Below are positions 62,018 through 64,000 of a stretch of DNA of 64,000 nt, one piece after another; position 1 is the stretch's first letter; each line of letters begins with the position of its first letter. The position numbers and the translations under genes were made by a program. A model generated the notes under the pieces. That model saw nothing but the letters and a program-made list of their open reading frames with translations. It searched no databases and had not been told where the DNA came from. The DNA is from Prevotella sp. BV3P1 (GTDB lineage Bacteria; Bacteroidota; Bacteroidia; Bacteroidales; Bacteroidaceae), in contig NZ_AWXC01000037.1 of NCBI RefSeq assembly GCF_000479005.1, forward strand, positions 1-64,000, in the 5' to 3' direction.

Positions 62018-62178
62018 GTTTTTGTTGCATAAGTTTCTCAGTATGTGGATTATTACCCACCATTAATCAATATTTTCATAGGTTAGAATGAGATTTAAAT
62101 ATTTGTAAATAATTGGTTTCAGCTACAGAAATGTCAGGATTGTTTGGTTACCATATTAATGGCTTTATATACCGCAGA

Positions 62179-62210
62179 CAAAGTTACTTGTTTTAACCAA
62201 AATAACACAA
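62179..62210 (-). promoter_or_regulatory. Promoter of the second susC operon
   Basis: On the minus strand TTG (62210-62208) precedes TAACTTTG (62186-62179) by 21 bp. The rest of the gap from here to the tsf terminator shows nothing recognisable. Confidence 0.5.
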
Positions 62211-62360
62211 TGTTGTAAATAAATAGTAATGTAATTAACATATATTTACAAATGAAGTGTTTTTATACCTCGTAGCGCTGTGTTGTCATTCATTTTTATA
62301 AAAAAACTAATGAGAAGTATTTAGGCAAATCTATCCTGCACTGCTTACGCTCAACACGGA

Positions 62361-62395
62361 AAAAGCCCGATTGAGAGGTTCTCAACCGGACTTTT
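62361..62395 (-). terminator. Intrinsic terminator of rpsB-tsf
   Basis: The minus-strand RNA pairs a 15-base arm (62395-62381, ending GGUUGAG) with 62375-62361 (CUCAAUCGGGC, then UUUU), with two G-U pairs and a five-base loop, followed by U residues. Confidence 0.85.
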
Positions 62396-62431
62396 CTATG
62401 TCACAAAACTTCCTTTCTTGGAAGTTGTTTA

Positions 62432-63424
62432 TTAATCTGCACGCAAGCTAAAACGCTTGAAATCGACGATTTCCAAATCCTTGTCAGCCTGTTTCAGATA
62501 TTCAGAAACAGTGATTTTGCTGTCCTGGATATATTCTTGGTTCAACAAGCAGTTTTCCTTGAAGAACTTGTTCATACGGCCTTTGGCAATATTCTGGATC
62601 ATGTTTTCTTGCAAATGCTCCTTCTTGTCAGCTGCTGTTTCAGCCTTAATCTTACGAATCTCGTCTGCTTGCTCAGCGGTAATTTCACCCTTGCGGATGC
62701 CTTCCTCCATGTGTTCCTCGCTCTCAGCGATATACAAGTTGAAGCCAGCTTTCTTCAATGCTGCCGAAACAGCTTTCTCAATCTGCTCTTCTTTGGTCTT
62801 CTCTACAGCCACCTTGTACTCAGCATCTTTCACTTCTTGCGAAACGTTTTCTTCATTCAAGGCCACAGGGTTCATCGCAGCAACCTGCATGGCGATGTTA
62901 TGAGCCTGCTCTTCGGCAGGTTTATTGGTCTGAACCATTGTGCACAGGATGTTCTTGTTCATGTGGTTGTATGCCTCAATGTTTTCTCCTTCGAGGAAAC
63001 GATAGCCATCCAACTCCATCTTCTCGCCTGTGATACCAGAACGAAGTTTAACGGTTGTGGCAACATCTTTTCCATCTGCAAGCTTCAAAGTCAGGATTTC
63101 ATCAATGGTCTTGGCCTTAGCAGCAACGGCAGCGTCGAGGATGTTTTGTGTACACTCGATAAAGTCCTTGCCGTTAGCCACAAAGTCGGTTTCGCACTTC
63201 AAGGCAATCATTGCAGCGAAGTCTTTGTCAACTTTCACGAGCACACAACCGTTTGAGGTCTCACGATCAGAACGTTTGGCAGCGATAGCCAGTCCGCGTT
63301 CACGAACCAACTCAACAGCCTTGTCCATGTCACCAGCAGCTTCGGTCAACGCTTTCTTGCAATCAGCCAGACCAGCGCCGGTCAGTTTACGAAGCTTTTG
63401 TATATCAGCAATTGTTACAGCCAT
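62432..63424 (-). CDS. tsf: Translation elongation factor Ts
   Basis: EF-Ts recharges EF-Tu by releasing GDP. The 330-residue protein begins MAVTIADIQKLRKLTGAGLADCKKAL, the UBA-like N-terminal domain. It carries CETDFVANGKDF (about residues 77-88), the TDFVA motif that inserts into EF-Tu. It is longer than the E. coli protein (about 283 residues); the extra length is in the dimerisation and C-terminal regions, as in other Bacteroidetes. rpsB lies 126 bp upstream on the same strand, the classic rpsB-tsf order. Confidence 0.95.
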   Translation of the reverse strand: MAVTIADIQKLRKLTGAGLADCKKALTEAAGDMDKAVELVRERGLAIAAKRSDRETSNGCVLVKVDKDFAAMIALKCETDFVANGKDFIECTQNILDAAVAAKAKTIDEILTLKLADGKDVATTVKLRSGITGEKMELDGYRFLEGENIEAYNHMNKNILCTMVQTNKPAEEQAHNIAMQVAAMNPVALNEENVSQEVKDAEYKVAVEKTKEEQIEKAVSAALKKAGFNLYIAESEEHMEEGIRKGEITAEQADEIRKIKAETAADKKEHLQENMIQNIAKGRMNKFFKENCLLNQEYIQDSKITVSEYLKQADKDLEIVDFKRFSLRAD

Positions 63425-63550
63425 AATATAAAAATCTTATTTATTGGGTTAATATTATTCTTTTATAAAAAGGACAGAGAAGAATGAAGAGACCACCAGA
63501 TATGTTAAGAACATACCTTTCCCCCCTTCGTTCTTCTCTATTCAATACGA

Positions 63551-64000
63551 TTATTCAGCAGCAGGAGCTTCTTCTTTAGCTTCAGCTTCCTTGTTTTCTT
63601 CCTTTGCAGGTTCAGCTTTGTCAGCTACTTCCTCTGTTGCTTCAGCCTTCTCAGACTCTTCGGTCTGCTTGCGAGCCTTGCGAGCACGCTTTGGCTTAGC
63701 CTCTGCAGCTTCTTCTTGCTGCTCGGCAGCAGCCTTTTCGTCAGCCTTTTCAGCCTTGCGTTCCTCCAAACCCTCAGCGATGGCTTGACAGCAAGCAGTC
63801 AAGATTACTTCTACAGAATCTTTCGCATCATCATTTGCGGGAATCACGAAGTCGATGTTCTTAGGATCTGAGTTGGTGTCAACGATAGCGAACACGGGGA
63901 TGCCCAAGCGATTGGCTTCCTTCACTGCGATGTGTTCCTTGCATACGTCTACAACGAACAATGCGGAAGGCAAGCGAGTAAGGTCGGCAATAGAACCCAA
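63551..64000 (-). CDS. rpsB: 30S ribosomal protein S2 (3' part, cut by window edge)
   Basis: The 149 residues visible are the C-terminal part of S2. [46 protein letters not shown] and the following PANDDAKDS stretch are standard S2 sequence; the first visible Met is internal, and the true start lies beyond 64000. From about residue 76 onward the protein is an extended tail of about 70 residues made mainly of Ala, Glu and Lys, with one basic patch ([10 protein letters not shown]). S2 in E. coli has no such extension. It is followed by tsf. Confidence 0.93.
   Translation of the reverse strand: MGSIADLTRLPSALFVVDVCKEHIAVKEANRLGIPVFAIVDTNSDPKNIDFVIPANDDAKDSVEVILTACCQAIAEGLEERKAEKADEKAAAEQQEEAAEAKPKRARKARKQTEESEKAEATEEVADKAEPAKEENKEAEAKEEAPAAE

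Overview
The window looks like chromosomal DNA of a Bacteroidales bacterium, most likely Prevotella or a close relative. The reasons are SusC/SusD pairs, a Bacteroidetes-type ECF sigma/FecR pair, type IX secretion genes (porU, porV), a 7TM-HD phosphohydrolase of the PgpH type, and many upstream regions carrying the Bacteroidetes -7 box TAnnTTTG, several with TTG or TTTG 18 to 21 bp further upstream. I saw no tRNA, rRNA, CRISPR array, transposase or prophage gene.

Layout. 0.3-7.8 kb: housekeeping genes priA, pgpH-like, gltX and waaA. 7.9-8.8 kb: a gene-poor stretch with the truncated tail of a PfkB-type sugar kinase and a 22-bp repeat array. 8.8-14.6 kb: a secreted GH2 glycosidase and a CotH-family protein. 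14.65-20.3 kb (minus): a small secreted ORF, mannose-1-phosphate guanylyltransferase, a PH-domain membrane protein, a GH109-type enzyme and RNase R. 21.2-25.9 kb: DJ-1/PfpI protein, ispD, recG and an M23/LysM peptidase. 26.2-28.4 kb: two glycosyltransferases. 28.65-28.85 kb: a candidate structured small RNA in front of miaB. 30.6-37.1 kb: cysS, a HAD phosphatase, pncB, then an SDR/PAP2 gene pair. 37.2 kb: a 33-residue membrane ORF with its own promoter and ribosome-binding site.

37.7-49.7 kb holds a complete polysaccharide utilisation locus (PUL). It has a divergent ECF sigma factor, FecR anti-sigma, SusC with STN signalling domain, SusD, a GH18-like protein that has lost its catalytic acids, a DUF1735/LamG lipoprotein, a DUF1735/GH18 endoglycosidase that keeps its active site, and a lipoprotein. 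The order resembles the high-mannose N-glycan locus around BT3983-BT3987 of Bacteroides thetaiotaomicron, as I remember it. 49.9-56.0 kb (minus): ispF, porV, porU and a fumarylacetoacetase-family protein. 56.2-62.0 kb: a second, enzyme-free SusC/SusD/DUF3823 unit. 62.4-64.0 kb: tsf and the 3' part of rpsB.

The most unusual signal lies between genes. Several intergenic regions carry short arrays of units in exact 22-bp register, with core TCAWTGRSTTTRG, a variable middle and AAAS at the end. Other spacers hold a 196-bp palindrome-like element, 8-bp repeats that form a start/stop chain running into ispD, and a GC-rich hairpin repeat placed directly after the stop codons of two unrelated genes. 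All functional calls rest on motif recognition by eye; no database search was run.
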